From positions 388,840 through 452,839 of the forward strand of contig NZ_ML660088.1 in assembly GCF_007004655.1 (NCBI RefSeq): 64,000 nucleotides of DNA, in the 5' to 3' direction. Below, one piece after another: positions 29,476-39,634 of this stretch (positions are counted from its first letter, which is position 1; each line of letters begins with the position of its first letter). The notes under the pieces were generated by a model. The model made no database searches and was not told where the DNA came from. It worked only from the letters and a program-made list of their open reading frames with translations. The translations under genes and the position numbers were made by a program. The DNA comes from Exilibacterium tricleocarpae (GTDB lineage: Bacteria > Pseudomonadota > Gammaproteobacteria > Pseudomonadales > Cellvibrionaceae).

Positions 29476-29983
29476 TTGAAAACTCCGTTAAGATCAGTGA
29501 TCTGCAATATTGAGGATTGACGATAAGCCCCGTGATGGAGTCGTCTCCATCGGCGGAAAATAACGATAATGACCGCAAGGTTACCTATATCAGGAACCCG
29601 ACGATGATAGGAGCCGGCTATGATACACATTTGCCCGAAGGTGTCTCATTAAATTTTTATATGGCGTTCATAGCATCATCTTAACCATCGACGTGGCATC
29701 TGGGCTTCACTCGAATCAAAAAAATCCAATAAAAATAATACGTTAGACTTTAGACAGCGGGATGCCGGCGACTGCATACAAATAAAAACCATTCCCAGCC
29801 ACCGTTGACAATAATTCTCATTACAGTTAAGATTCAGCAACTTTCTGCCGGAATAACGCTATCCGGATGGCTTCTTACCCGAGCCCTGGCAGAGAGAGCT
29901 GCCGGGGCGCCGTCGTGGAGCTACCGGCAAAACCTTGCTAAAAACTGTGTTAAATCCAAGCATCGAGAAGTTATACCCACGCC
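29476..29983. promoter_or_regulatory. Divergent region with Fur-like box upstream of bfd
   Basis: GACAATAATTCTCATTACA at 29807-29825 matches the 19-bp Fur consensus at about 13 positions and lies 160 bp before bfd. Bfd is usually iron-repressed, so this is a sensible Fur operator. The AT-rich stretch 29640-29760 probably carries the leftward peroxiredoxin promoter; I see no other feature. Confidence 0.6.
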
Positions 29984-30193
29984 ATGTACGTCTGTCTCTG
30001 CAAAGGTATTACCGACAACCAAATCAAGGACGCGGTCTGTGGCGGCGCCACCACCCTGCGCAAGGTCCGCAATCAACTGGGCGCCATGTCCCAGTGCGGT
30101 AAATGTGCCATGCTGACCAAGGAAATCGTGGAAGACACGCTGGCTCAACAACACTACGACGCCACCGAATCCGTATTCTACGCTGTCAACTGA
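29984..30193 (+). CDS. bfd: Bacterioferritin-associated ferredoxin
   Basis: A 69-residue [2Fe-2S] ferredoxin that reduces bacterioferritin to release stored iron. The four cluster ligands are C4, C6, C38 and C41 (YVCLCKGIT and QCGKCAML), the exact Bfd spacing. It precedes bfr by 277 bp and lies behind a Fur-like box, consistent with induction on iron starvation. Confidence 0.95.
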   Translation: MYVCLCKGITDNQIKDAVCGGATTLRKVRNQLGAMSQCGKCAMLTKEIVEDTLAQQHYDATESVFYAVN

Positions 30194-30470
30194 CACCTCC
30201 TCCTGCGCCCTGCACTTGTTTTCACACCCGGCGAACAGCGGGTTTTCCTGTCTAGACTATTTCGCTGTGACCTTCCCATCTCCGCGGCCCGGGGCTCGCC
30301 CGGCTCAAGGTTTCCCCGCCCGCGACCCGAATCGTAAACCACACTGATTCGCACTCTTATTTATATTTATTTTTTCTTGAAAATCAATAAGTTAACTTGA
30401 CTAGCCGATAAATCCGGCGCACACTTGCGCAACATTGAATACGCCACGCAGACCTGTACAGGAGAAGAAA

Positions 30471-30941
30471 ATGAAGGGCGATGCCAAGGTTATCGATATT
30501 CTCAATAAAGTCCTGGCTAATGAGCTGGTGGCCATCAACCAGTATTTTCTACATTCGCGCATGTACAAAGACTGGGGGCTGAAGGAGCTGGCGGAGTACG
30601 AGTACGGAGAGTCCATCGATGAAATGAAACACGCCGACCACCTGATCGAGCGCATTCTGTTTCTGGAAGGTATTCCCAATCTGCAGGACCTGGGCAAGCT
30701 GTTTATCGGCGAAAACACCGAAGAGATGCTCAAGTGCGACCTGAAACTGGAAATGATAGCCATCCCCGATCTGCGCGAGGGCATCGCCTACTGTGAGTCG
30801 GTGAAAGACTATGTCAGCCGGGAACTGCTCGAGGACATCCTGGAAGACGAAGAGGAACATGTCGACTGGCTGGAAACCCAACTGGAACTGATCAATAAGA
30901 TCGGCCTGCAAAATTACCTGCAGTCGAAGATGAATTCCTGA
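30471..30941 (+). CDS. bfr: Bacterioferritin
   Basis: A 156-residue, 24-mer-forming heme ferritin that oxidises and stores iron. All six ferroxidase residues are present (E18, E51, H54, E94, E127, H130), as is M52, the axial ligand of the inter-subunit heme. ATG 30471 follows GGAGAAG by 4-5 nt and gives the usual [13 protein letters not shown] start. The spacer from bfd (277 bp) suggests a separate promoter, allowing iron-replete expression of bfr while bfd is repressed. It converges on the lipoprotein gene with only 7 bp between stops. Confidence 0.96.
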   Translation: MKGDAKVIDILNKVLANELVAINQYFLHSRMYKDWGLKELAEYEYGESIDEMKHADHLIERILFLEGIPNLQDLGKLFIGENTEEMLKCDLKLEMIAIPDLREGIAYCESVKDYVSRELLEDILEDEEEHVDWLETQLELINKIGLQNYLQSKMNS

Positions 30942-30948
30942 GCGCGCC

Positions 30949-31713
30949 TCAGTTAAGCAACCCGTAAACCCCGAGCGAGTAGGCGCGGCGGCTTTTCGCA
31001 CCATCGAGTGCCGCCGCCGGCACTACAGCACCCAGCCCGATATCCGTTGCCATAAAGCGCGTGTCGCCGGTGCCGGTGTCGAAACTGACCGAGGTGGCCT
31101 GGGGAAAGTAGTAGGCCACCACATCGCCTTTCTCCACCCCCACGGCAACCGGAAAATTAATTCTGGTAAGCCCGGGTTCGGTAATCGTCAGGGGTTTGCT
31201 CTCCCAGATCACCACCTTCTGCTGATCGACGGCGCGCAGCACTTTGACCGTCAGCGTGGTCGGCTTGGTGAAATGTCCGCCCAGGCCGGTGAGGGTACCG
31301 CTGCCCGGCACTGTATTGGCCAGGTCCACCAGCAGCAACGGCTGTTCGTCGACACGGCTGCGGGCGACCAACTCGCCGCCGACATAGTCGAGCAGGTTGC
31401 CGCGCACCAGAAACTCTCTGAGTAAATCGATCTGCTGCAGCACAAAACCCCGCACCTGGCCGCGCAGATTAGAGGACTCCAACACCCGCGAACTCTTTTC
31501 CGTGCCCAGCACACCGATCACCCGATTGAGTTCATCGGCATCCTCCCGCAATTGAGCCTCGCGCCCCTGCAGCTCGGCGATCTGCCGATTCGCCTGCTGT
31601 AATTGTTGCTGCAGTGCCCGGTTCTGATCCTGTACCTCTTTGATAACCGGCGGGGCCTGGCAGCCGGCCAAAACCAGTGCCGCCAGCGCGGCCAATATCC
31701 CTCTGCGACTCAT
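30949..31713 (-). CDS. Outer-membrane-type lipoprotein with coiled coil
   Basis: A 254-residue protein with a lipoprotein signal (MSRRGILAALAALVLAGC, lipobox LAGC). A coiled coil follows (about residues 30-65: VQDQNRALQQQLQQANRQIA and QGREAQLREDADELNRVIG), then a beta-rich domain of about 180 residues that I do not recognise, ending in RRAYSLGVYGLLN. ATG 31713 is used because it gives the signal sequence; an earlier in-frame start at 31758 does not. It lies 80 bp downstream of the Ser/Thr kinase on the same strand, so the two are likely co-expressed and may form a membrane signalling or envelope module. Confidence 0.75.
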   Translation of the reverse strand: MSRRGILAALAALVLAGCQAPPVIKEVQDQNRALQQQLQQANRQIAELQGREAQLREDADELNRVIGVLGTEKSSRVLESSNLRGQVRGFVLQQIDLLREFLVRGNLLDYVGGELVARSRVDEQPLLLVDLANTVPGSGTLTGLGGHFTKPTTLTVKVLRAVDQQKVVIWESKPLTITEPGLTRINFPVAVGVEKGDVVAYYFPQATSVSFDTGTGDTRFMATDIGLGAVVPAAALDGAKSRRAYSLGVYGLLN

Positions 31714-31792
31714 AGTCTGATCCCCACAGTGCTTACTCCCGTAACCCTCAATACCCACTCCCTCATCGTCGAGCGCAGGCCGGGGCGCCGGC

Positions 31793-34531
31793 TCAAGGGA
31801 TAGGGGCGCCGCTTTCCACTTTGAAAGCTGCCGTGGTCAGACGGTCGCCACCCAACAGAAGGTCGATGTTGTAGCCGCCCTCGGCAAACCCTGCCACCGG
31901 CCGGTCGATGCGAAAAAAGGTGACGCCCTCGTTACCGCTGACAATCACCGGCACCTGGGCAATCTGTAAACTGCGGGCACCGTCGTAGAGTATAGCCTGC
32001 ACCACCGAGGTGGCCTGGGCAAAGTTCTGGTAGCGAAAACCGATATGAATGGTGCGGTCGACCTGCAGGGTATCTGCCTGGCGCGCGGTGATGCTGGTCA
32101 GCTCGGCATTGCTGACGATCACTTCGGGAATTTTTGGCAACTCCGCCAGCGCCTTGGACTCGAACGCCAGTTCCAGCTCCACCTGCAGGGTCTGCAGGGC
32201 GGTGGCGCCGGTGAGACGGCTCTGCGCCTCGACCAATTGCTGGCGGGCGCTCTCGAGTTCCCGCGCCTCTATTTGCGTGGCGATACGCTCCACCAACAGT
32301 CGCTCGATATCCTCCAACCCCCGCTGCGCGGCGGGATCGCCGGGGTGTTCCGCCAACACGGCCCGGAAGAGATCGAAGGCGCTGGCCTGACGCGGTGTGA
32401 TCAGGCGCCCCTGATCCATCAGTTGTCGCGCTTCGGCCACCTGCTGCTGCCGCTGCCGCAGCGCCCGCCGCTGGGCGGCCACCGCCTGTGCCAGCTCCTG
32501 CAATTGATTATCGTCCGGCATCACGGCCAGCCCGCGGTCGAGCAGACTGCGGGCCCGCTCGAACTCGCCGGCCCGCAGTTGCCGCTGGGCCAGCACACCG
32601 TAGCGCGCCGCCACCGCCTGTAAGCCCTGCTGCGCCTGGCGGTTGTCCGGGTCCGCCGCCAACACGGCCCGGAAGCGCTCGAGGGCATTGGCGCCGGCCG
32701 GCGCACCGAGCGCATCCTCAGCCAGGTACCGGTTGCCCTGTTCGAGCCACTGCCGGTGCTGCTCGGCCTGTTCCAACTGTGCGATCAGGCGCTGGTATTT
32801 GTCATCGGCCTCGACCGCCGCGGGAAAGCTGGCCCTGGCGGAATCCAGGTAGAGTCGCACCCGGGGCAGGTCTCCGGCTTCCAGTGACTGGCGCAGCTGG
32901 CGTTGATGGTAATCCTGCAACTGTTTCAGCCCCCAGCGCGCCTGCTGGTTGTCCGGTGCCGCCTCGAGAATGTCCCGGTACACCTGCGCCAGTTCGGGCG
33001 CAACAGACAAATCCTGCTCCAACTGTTTTCGCAATTCCCGCACCCGATCGGCCACCGGACCCACTGCCGCAGTGCCCGCCTGGATAGTCGCACCGGCATT
33101 GCCGGCAGACCCGGTGGCAACTGCCAGCGTCGAGTCAGCGGGCGTCGCCGGGGCGGTGCCTGGCTGCTCTCCGCCCCTCTCACCGTCTGCCACCCCGGCA
33201 GTTGCCTCTTGAACTCTGTCGGCAGGTTCCGGCACGGCCACCGCCGGCGCGGAGTCCGCCTCCCGGCTGACCGCCACCGCCGGCGCCGCAGCTACCGGCT
33301 GCGGCTGCGGGTCGGCGTCAGTCCACAACGTATCCAAGACCTGCGGGTGATTTTGCTGAACATAGACAAAAGTCGCCACCGCCACGGCTACCAGCCCGCC
33401 AGCGAGCCACGGCAGGATTGGGGAGTGTTCGCGGGGGTGGTGAAAATCCGCGCGGTGATCGGCAGCGGCAGCACCGGAGGCAGCTGCTGCTGTAGCCGCT
33501 GGCGGAGGCGGTGTAGAAGACGCTGCGGAAGCGGGGGCGGCAGCGGCCCTGGGCGATTTGGATTCGGGTAGTGCCCGCGACCTGGGCGATAGCGCCCGCT
33601 TGGTGTCCGGGGCGGGTTTCTTCTTCGCTTCGGCGACGGCTGCCGCTGTCCCGCTGACAACCGTGGGAGCGGTGGTATCGACATTGCCCAGCGGCGGCTC
33701 CGGCGGTCGCTGGTCCGCCGCCATAGCGGCAAGCTCGGTGTCGGTAATGGTGTTGAGATCGGCAATAAACTGGGCGCCGTTTTGATAGCGCTGCTCCGGG
33801 TCCTTGGCGAGCACCCGATCAATGACCCGCTGAAAGCGCTCCAACGCATCGGGCAGCCGCGGAATGGGATCGGCGACATGTTTGATACCCACCGCCACCG
33901 CGGAGTCGGCGTCAAACGGCACGCGCCCCACCAGCAGCAGGTACAGCACCACCCCAAGACTGTAGAGGTCGGAGCGCAGATCGACGGGCTTGCCCTTGGC
34001 CTGCTCGGGGCTCATATAATGAGGCGTGCCGATAGCCGTGCCGGTCTGGGTCATACCCGAAGCGGTATCTGTGGGGCGGGCGATACCGAAATCCATCAGC
34101 ACGGCGCGCCCGTCCTCCTCGTGCAGCATGATGTTTTCGGGCTTCACATCGCGGTGCACATAGCCCTTCTTGCCGGCAAAATCCAGCGCCCGGGCGACGT
34201 CCTTAACCACGCGCACAGCGTCGCGGTGCGACAGGCGCTGGCGTTTTTGCTTGAGATCCTGACCCGGCACATATTCCATGGAAAGAAAGTGCTGGCCTTC
34301 GTGCACCCCAACATCGTAGACGGTCACTATATTGGGATGCACCAGGCGGCTGACGATCCGCGCCTCGCGGCTGAAACGCTCGCCGAATGCCGGATCGGCC
34401 GACAGGGCGGGCGACATCACTTTCAGCGCAACTTCCCGCTCGAAGCTGACCTGAATGGCCAGATACACGGTGGCCATGCCACCCTGGCCCAGTGTGCGTA
34501 TGATCTTGTAGCCGGGAATATCTGTTTTCAA
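31793..34531 (-). CDS. Hanks-type serine/threonine protein kinase with repeat-rich sensor region
   Basis: A 912-residue transmembrane kinase. Residues 8-265 are a complete kinase domain: glycine loop LGQGGMATVYLA, VALK lysine K37, HRDVKPEN (D128), DFG (147-149) and GTPHYMSPEQA. An Ala/Pro-rich linker precedes one membrane helix (ILPWLAGGLVAVAVATFVYV). The distal part has a second low-complexity linker and then several TPR-like helical repeats with recurring YRDILEAAPDNQQARWGL-type units. A C-terminal beta domain ends the protein. Catalysis looks intact. Substrates are unknown; the following lipoprotein is the best partner candidate. Similar kinases occur near secretion loci, but no secretion genes are here. 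Confidence 0.88.
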   Translation of the reverse strand: MKTDIPGYKIIRTLGQGGMATVYLAIQVSFEREVALKVMSPALSADPAFGERFSREARIVSRLVHPNIVTVYDVGVHEGQHFLSMEYVPGQDLKQKRQRLSHRDAVRVVKDVARALDFAGKKGYVHRDVKPENIMLHEEDGRAVLMDFGIARPTDTASGMTQTGTAIGTPHYMSPEQAKGKPVDLRSDLYSLGVVLYLLLVGRVPFDADSAVAVGIKHVADPIPRLPDALERFQRVIDRVLAKDPEQRYQNGAQFIADLNTITDTELAAMAADQRPPEPPLGNVDTTAPTVVSGTAAAVAEAKKKPAPDTKRALSPRSRALPESKSPRAAAAPASAASSTPPPPAATAAAASGAAAADHRADFHHPREHSPILPWLAGGLVAVAVATFVYVQQNHPQVLDTLWTDADPQPQPVAAAPAVAVSREADSAPAVAVPEPADRVQEATAGVADGERGGEQPGTAPATPADSTLAVATGSAGNAGATIQAGTAAVGPVADRVRELRKQLEQDLSVAPELAQVYRDILEAAPDNQQARWGLKQLQDYHQRQLRQSLEAGDLPRVRLYLDSARASFPAAVEADDKYQRLIAQLEQAEQHRQWLEQGNRYLAEDALGAPAGANALERFRAVLAADPDNRQAQQGLQAVAARYGVLAQRQLRAGEFERARSLLDRGLAVMPDDNQLQELAQAVAAQRRALRQRQQQVAEARQLMDQGRLITPRQASAFDLFRAVLAEHPGDPAAQRGLEDIERLLVERIATQIEARELESARQQLVEAQSRLTGATALQTLQVELELAFESKALAELPKIPEVIVSNAELTSITARQADTLQVDRTIHIGFRYQNFAQATSVVQAILYDGARSLQIAQVPVIVSGNEGVTFFRIDRPVAGFAEGGYNIDLLLGGDRLTTAAFKVESGAPIP

Positions 34532-35178
34532 CGTGCTCCACCCGCCCGTATCACCCTGCGCCGATATCGGGATGGCGTCGCGCCGGCATGGCCGGAGACC
34601 CTTTTTTGCGCACCTGCTTCAAGCATTTGATTATTAAGTATTAATTACTTTTTAGTTAGGGCTTCTTTATGCCCCTTTAGCCGGGTCAAGTCAACTTGCA
34701 CAGCGCCTTACTGGCCGGTTTTGATAAGTCTGTACCAACCCGTTACCCCGGCAGCCGGGATCGGGGCCGGCCCACCTTGACAAACGGCGCATCGGCGCCG
34801 AAAAGCTGTGTTGCCATTGTCCGCGCGACAACTGTCCGGACCCTGGCGCAAACCTGTCGGTTTATGTGAGCAATTCCCGAACGCGGGAGCCGCCCGGCAG
34901 GTATCTTAATCGATACCTGCGGCATCAACATGACAGCCTGTGTGGGGGATCTGTCCGACTGTCAGTTTTTTGCAGGTAAAGCCGTGCGGGCGACATGTGT
35001 GTCGGACATTCAGCGCCGGCCAGCGAGTGAGACGGTGGAAAGCGAGTACCACTCTCACCGGCAGCGACGGGAAACGCCGGCGATAACGGCACCCGTCAGT
35101 GTTTCCGGTACCGGCAGCCCCACCGGAGTTAGCACATCCGGGCTGCCGACGGGACAGCTCAATAAGCGGGTTTGAAGA
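34532..35178. other. Intergenic region with a long hairpin
   Basis: No gene is supported in this 647 bp. The AT-rich stretch 34624-34672 probably carries the leftward kinase promoter. A hairpin of CGGCAGCCC and GGGCTGCCG (35112-35120, 35140-35148) lies about 30 bp after the grxD stop and may help end that transcript. Short open frames here have no ribosome sites or family resemblance. Confidence 0.35.
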
Positions 35179-35508
35179 CTAGCTCTGCTGAGTCTGCTCC
35201 ACAGCCGTGTCCAACAGTTGCTTCAGTTCGCCCTGCTCGTGCATTTCGGTAACGATATCACAACCGCCCACCAGTTCACCGTTGACCCAAAGCTGAGGGA
35301 AGGTAGGCCAGTTACCGTACTGGGGCAGGTTGGCGCGGATTTCAGGGTTGGACAGCACATCGACATAGGCAAAACGCTGGCCGCAGGCCATCAGCACCTG
35401 GGAGGTGCGCATCGAAAAACCACATTGCGGGGCATTGGGAGAGCCTTTCATATATAAGATGATGGGGTTCTCTTCAATTTGCTGTTTGATGGTTTCCATA
35501 ATTTCCAT
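35179..35508 (-). CDS. grxD: Monothiol glutaredoxin Grx4 family
   Basis: A 109-residue monothiol glutaredoxin that carries and delivers [2Fe-2S] clusters with BolA partners. The active site is KGSPNAPQCGFSMRTSQVL, the CGFS motif with a single Cys, followed by the glutathione-binding WPTFPQLWVNGELVGGCDI. Length is normal. Its place a few kb after bfr matches the Pseudomonas gene order and fits an iron-homeostasis neighbourhood. Confidence 0.96.
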   Translation of the reverse strand: MEIMETIKQQIEENPIILYMKGSPNAPQCGFSMRTSQVLMACGQRFAYVDVLSNPEIRANLPQYGNWPTFPQLWVNGELVGGCDIVTEMHEQGELKQLLDTAVEQTQQS

Positions 35509-35636
35509 GGTGACAATTCAACCTCTTGCGCCAATTGAAACGGCTGTTGCGGGTCTGTGGGGGATGAAAAACCAAGTTTTTCACTCAGGTATTCGCGGCA
35601 TTTTACATGAGTCGGACGGGAATGTGAAAAGCACTT

Positions 35637-37178
35637 TCAGGCGCCGCCCCAACCGCCCCCACCGGGGGTGGCCAGGGTGAGCACCTGCCCCGCCGTCACC
35701 TGCAGACTGCACTTGCCCGGCAGCGGCCGATCGTCGAGGCGGTTGACGCCGGCCGCCCCGTAACCGCCACCGGCCAGTCCCCAGGGCCGCCGCCGCCGGC
35801 GCTCAGTCAGCAAGGTCACCTGCGCCGGTGCCAGGAATTGAAATTCACGCACAATGCCAAGCCCGCCCGCGCGGCGCCCACTGCCGCCGCTGCCGGGCCG
35901 CAGGGCGTAACGCAGGATGCGCAGCGGATAGTGCTGCTCGAGGCTTTCGATCGGCGTGTTGAGGGTGTTGGTCATATGGGTTTGCACGCCCGACCAGCCG
36001 GCGGCGGCCGGCCCGGCCCCCATACCGCCACCAATGGTTTCGTAGTAATCCCAAGCCGCCCGGTCCGCGGTTGCCGCTGCCCCCATGGCGATATTGTTCA
36101 TAGAGCCGTGACTGGCGGCCGGTATTCGCTCGGGCAGGGCTTGGGCCAGGGCGCCGAGCACGACATCGACAATGCGCGTGGAAGTCTCCACGTTACCGGC
36201 GGCCACCGCTGCCGGGCGCTCGGCATTGAGCAGGCAGGCGTGCGGCGCCCGCAGTCGCAGCGGCCGGAAGCTGCCCGCGCAGGCCGGTGTATGGGCCGGC
36301 ATCAGGCATCGGAACACGTAGTAAACGGCCGCCGCCGCAACTGACAGGGGACAATTGATATTGCCCTTTACCTGTGCCGCGGTACCGTCGAAATCAATCT
36401 CGACCCGCTGCCCGCGCACCCGGATACAGACGCTGATGGCGATATCCTCGCCTCCCACGCCATCGTCATCCATAAAATCGGTAAAGGTATAATCGCCGTC
36501 CGGAATTGCCGCCAGCGCCGCCGCCGCCAGCCGCTCACCATAGTCATTGAGCGCCACCAGCGCCGCCTGAAAAGCATTCGCCTTGCCCATAGCCGCAATC
36601 AACTCCGATAACCGCTGCACCCCCAGTCTGTTGGCACTGATCTGGGCGGCGAAATCACCTTCGGCGGCGGCCCCCTCGCGCCCGCCGCACAGGCGCGCCA
36701 TCACCGCCGGTCGGGGCCGGCCATCGCGCTGGATAAAAGTCGGGGCGATCACCACGCCCTCCTCCTCCAATGCCGTCGAAATCGGCATGGAGCCGGGACT
36801 CGCAGCGCCGATATTGGCGTGGTGAGCCCGGTTGGCGACAAAGCCCTGCAGGCGGGCCTCGACAAAAACCGGTGCAATCAGGGTGACATCGGGCAGATGG
36901 GTGCCGCCCAGGTAAGGGTCGTTTACCACCACCATATCGCCCTCCCGCCAGGCCATGCGGCCGACAATATCCGCCATGGCATACGCCATGCTGCCGAGAT
37001 GGACCGGAATATGCGCCGCCTGCGCGCACAGGTTCCCCCCGGCATCGAACACAGCGCAGGAAAAATCCAGCCGGTCTTTGATATTGGGAGAGAACGCCGC
37101 GCGTTTGAGCACCGCACCCATCTCTTCACAGACCGATTCAATGCGGCTGGAAAAAACACTCAGTTCTATCGGATTCAT
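35637..37178 (-). CDS. Hydantoinase B/oxoprolinase family protein
   Basis: A 513-residue homologue of the B subunit of N-methylhydantoinase, acetone carboxylase beta and 5-oxoprolinase. Family segments: SRIESVCEEMGAVLKRAAFS, NIKDRLDFSCAVFDAGGN, VVNDPYLGGTHLPDV, FVANRAHHANIG and, near the C-terminus, LRPGSGGSGRRAGGLG. ATG 37178 has GGGAGGTAG 4 nt upstream; a longer frame to 37322 lacks support. The A subunit, normally adjacent, is absent on both sides, so this is either an orphan that pairs with a distant HyuA or a protein with a different role. Confidence 0.88.
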   Translation of the reverse strand: MNPIELSVFSSRIESVCEEMGAVLKRAAFSPNIKDRLDFSCAVFDAGGNLCAQAAHIPVHLGSMAYAMADIVGRMAWREGDMVVVNDPYLGGTHLPDVTLIAPVFVEARLQGFVANRAHHANIGAASPGSMPISTALEEEGVVIAPTFIQRDGRPRPAVMARLCGGREGAAAEGDFAAQISANRLGVQRLSELIAAMGKANAFQAALVALNDYGERLAAAALAAIPDGDYTFTDFMDDDGVGGEDIAISVCIRVRGQRVEIDFDGTAAQVKGNINCPLSVAAAAVYYVFRCLMPAHTPACAGSFRPLRLRAPHACLLNAERPAAVAAGNVETSTRIVDVVLGALAQALPERIPAASHGSMNNIAMGAAATADRAAWDYYETIGGGMGAGPAAAGWSGVQTHMTNTLNTPIESLEQHYPLRILRYALRPGSGGSGRRAGGLGIVREFQFLAPAQVTLLTERRRRRPWGLAGGGYGAAGVNRLDDRPLPGKCSLQVTAGQVLTLATPGGGGWGGA

Positions 37179-37305
37179 CTCTACCTCCCACGTCTGCGCG
37201 TATTTTGCCCCAGGGCGGCCGGTAAAGGGAAATTGCCAAGTGTCCTGTTTGCTTATACTATTAACGGTTCCCCAGGCAGCAGCGGCTGCCTGTTTTGTTT
37301 TCAGC

Positions 37306-37383
37306 GCAGGGAAAGCGAGCAAAAGCAGGGAAAGCGAAAGTGCGTTAGGAAGAAAGTGCGTTAGGAAGAAAGTGCATCAGAAA
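37306..37383. repeat. Short tandem and direct repeats upstream of argD
   Basis: GAAAGTGCGTTAGGAA occurs twice in tandem (37336-37351, 37352-37367), with a third, altered copy at 37368-37383. A 13-bp direct repeat GCAGGGAAAGCGA lies at 37306 and 37325. Further loose repeats of GCGAGAGAYGAGTT continue up to the argD start codon. Confidence 0.8.
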
Positions 37384-37441
37384 CAAAAGGGAGTTTGAGC
37401 GAGAGACGAGTTAGAAACAAGCGATGAGTTAGAGGCGAGAG

Positions 37442-38626
37442 ATGAGTTCGACGGCCTTAATGAATACCTACGGTGACAGAACGACGACCCTGGTAAAGGG
37501 CGAGGGCGCGCGCCTGTGGGATGATCGCGGCAACTGCTTTCTCGACGCCCTGAGCGGCATTGCCGTGTGCGGCCTGGGCCACTCCCACCCCGCCGTCACC
37601 CGGGCCATCAGCGAGCAGGCAGCCACGCTGGTGCACACCTCCAACCTGTTCAATATCGAGCCCCAGCAGCGCCTGGCGCAAAAGCTCCGGCAGGTGTCGG
37701 GCATGGATAACGCGTTTTTCTCCAACTCCGGTGCGGAGGCCAACGAGGCGGCCATCAAGCTGGCGAGGAAATACGGCAATGACCGGGGGATCCCGGCGCC
37801 CGCTATCGTGGTGATGGAGAACAGCTTCCACGGCCGCACCCTAGCAACGCTGAGCGCCACCGGTAACCCCAAGGTACAGCACGGCTTCGAACCGCTGGTG
37901 ACCGGCTTCGTGCGGGTCCCCTTTAACGACATCACCGCCATCGAAACAGTGGCCGCCGACAACAACAGCATAGTCGCCGTATTGGTTGAACCGATACAGG
38001 GAGAGGGCGGGGTGCGGGTGCCCGCCGGCGATTACTTGCAGCGCCTGCGCCAGCTCTGCGACCGGCATCGATGGCTGCTGATGCTGGATGAAATTCAAAC
38101 CGGCAATGGTCGCACGGGAAAGTTTTTTGCCTTTCAGCACAGCGGCATCACCCCGGATGTCGTGACCACGGCCAAAGGCCTCGGCAACGGCGTGCCCATC
38201 GGCGTCTGCCTGGCGGCCGGCGCGGCGGGGGGGATTTTTCAGCCCGGCAACCACGGTTCCACCTTCGGCGGCAACCCACTCGCCTGCCGGGTCGCTGAAA
38301 CCGTGATCGATACGCTGTTACAGCCGTCGCAAGCAGGAGGCAACCTGATCGACCGGGCAAACCAACTGGGCGGACAGATGCTCGCCGGATTGCGTGAGGC
38401 ACTTGGCGGCTGCGCGACCGTAGCCGATATTCGCGGCCGCGGTCTGATGTTGGGGATCGAACTGAAACGCCCCTGCGGCGAGTTGGTGGAGCGGGCCAGG
38501 CAACACGGCCTGATTATCAATGTGACCGCCGGCAACACCGTGCGGCTGTTGCCGCCGTTTATACTGAGCGACGCCGAGGCGGGCGAGATTGTCGAGAAGG
38601 TATCGGCACTGGTGAAGGCTTTTTAG
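37442..38626 (+). CDS. argD: Acetylornithine aminotransferase
   Basis: A PLP enzyme that makes acetylornithine in arginine synthesis and may also serve lysine synthesis (succinyl-DAP). The 394-residue class III aminotransferase has SGAEANEAAIKLARKYG, the cofactor Asp in LMLDEIQTGNGRTG, and the Schiff-base lysine in VTTAKGLGNGVPIG. FHGRTLATLSATGN is typical of ArgD. ATG 37442 has a GAGGCGAGAG sequence just upstream. It is followed 81 bp later by argF in the same direction. Confidence 0.93.
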   Translation: MSSTALMNTYGDRTTTLVKGEGARLWDDRGNCFLDALSGIAVCGLGHSHPAVTRAISEQAATLVHTSNLFNIEPQQRLAQKLRQVSGMDNAFFSNSGAEANEAAIKLARKYGNDRGIPAPAIVVMENSFHGRTLATLSATGNPKVQHGFEPLVTGFVRVPFNDITAIETVAADNNSIVAVLVEPIQGEGGVRVPAGDYLQRLRQLCDRHRWLLMLDEIQTGNGRTGKFFAFQHSGITPDVVTTAKGLGNGVPIGVCLAAGAAGGIFQPGNHGSTFGGNPLACRVAETVIDTLLQPSQAGGNLIDRANQLGGQMLAGLREALGGCATVADIRGRGLMLGIELKRPCGELVERARQHGLIINVTAGNTVRLLPPFILSDAEAGEIVEKVSALVKAF

Positions 38627-38707
38627 CCGTTGCGTTTCTCTTCACTTTCACCGGTTTTATTTTTACATGTGTTTTATTTTTGTTGATTTTTTAATGGGGT
38701 CCGCAGC

Positions 38708-39619
38708 ATGTCTGTCAGGCACTTTTTAACGTTACTGGATCTATCGCCCGAAGAGCTGCACGGTGTTATCGAGCGCGCTGTCGAGATGAAGGCGCTGCAC
38801 CGCCAGGGCGCCGCCGGCGAGCCGTTTCACAACAAAGTGCTCGGCATGATTTTCGAAAAATCATCTACCCGCACGCGCGTGTCCTTTGAGGCGGGCATGG
38901 CGCAGTTGGGTGGCAAGGCGCTGTTTCTGTCGCCGCGCGATACCCAACTCGGGCGCGGCGAACCCATCGAGGACGCCGCCCGGGTGATGTCGCGGATGCT
39001 CGATATCATTATGATTCGCACTTTTGCCCACGAGAAACTCGAACGCTTTGCCGAACATTCCCGCGTACCGGTGATCAATGCGCTGACCGACAGCTACCAC
39101 CCCTGCCAGTTACTGGCCGACATCCAGACCTTTGTCGAACACCGCGGTGACCCCCAGGGTAAGGTAGTGACCTGGATCGGCGACGGCAACAACATGTGTC
39201 ACTCGTATATCAATGCCGCCCGCCAGTGCGATTTCGAATTGCGCATTGCCTGCCCTGAAGGTTTTGAGCCGGACGCCGATCTGGTGGCGGTCAACAGCGA
39301 CCGGGTCGCGCTGGTGCGGGACCCGAAAAGCGCTGTAAAAAATGCCGATTGGGTCGCCACCGATGTCTGGGCGTCGATGGGGCAAGAGGACGAACAGGCG
39401 CACCGGGAAGCGCAGTTCGCCGGTTATCAGGTCAATCATGAGTTGATGAGTTACGCTCGCAGCGACGCGCTGTTTATGCACTGCCTGCCCGCCCACCGCG
39501 GCGAGGAGGTCAGTGCCGAGCTGCTCGAGGACGAGCGCGTGTCGGTCGTTTGGGATGAAGCGGAAAACCGCCTGCACGCGCAGAAGGCACTGATGGAATT
39601 TTTGCTGCTCAGCGACTGA
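38708..39619 (+). CDS. argF: Ornithine carbamoyltransferase
   Basis: ArgF condenses ornithine and carbamoyl phosphate to citrulline, feeding ArgG. The 303-residue protein has the carbamoyl phosphate motif [15 protein letters not shown], the HPCQLLADI site, and the C-terminal ornithine motif [12 protein letters not shown]. It starts with ATG 38708 after GGGGTCC. With argD and argG, this window holds three arginine-pathway genes. Confidence 0.96.
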   Translation: MSVRHFLTLLDLSPEELHGVIERAVEMKALHRQGAAGEPFHNKVLGMIFEKSSTRTRVSFEAGMAQLGGKALFLSPRDTQLGRGEPIEDAARVMSRMLDIIMIRTFAHEKLERFAEHSRVPVINALTDSYHPCQLLADIQTFVEHRGDPQGKVVTWIGDGNNMCHSYINAARQCDFELRIACPEGFEPDADLVAVNSDRVALVRDPKSAVKNADWVATDVWASMGQEDEQAHREAQFAGYQVNHELMSYARSDALFMHCLPAHRGEEVSAELLEDERVSVVWDEAENRLHAQKALMEFLLLSD

Positions 39620-39634
39620 CGACAGACACCCGCC

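Noticed and set aside
30376-30386. TTGAAAATCAA upstream of bfr as an FNR box
   Set aside because: Half-sites are too close (11 bp overall instead of 14), so FNR could not bind both.
34930-35175. 81-codon frame upstream of grxD
   Set aside because: No ribosome site, no domain, and it overlaps a long hairpin.
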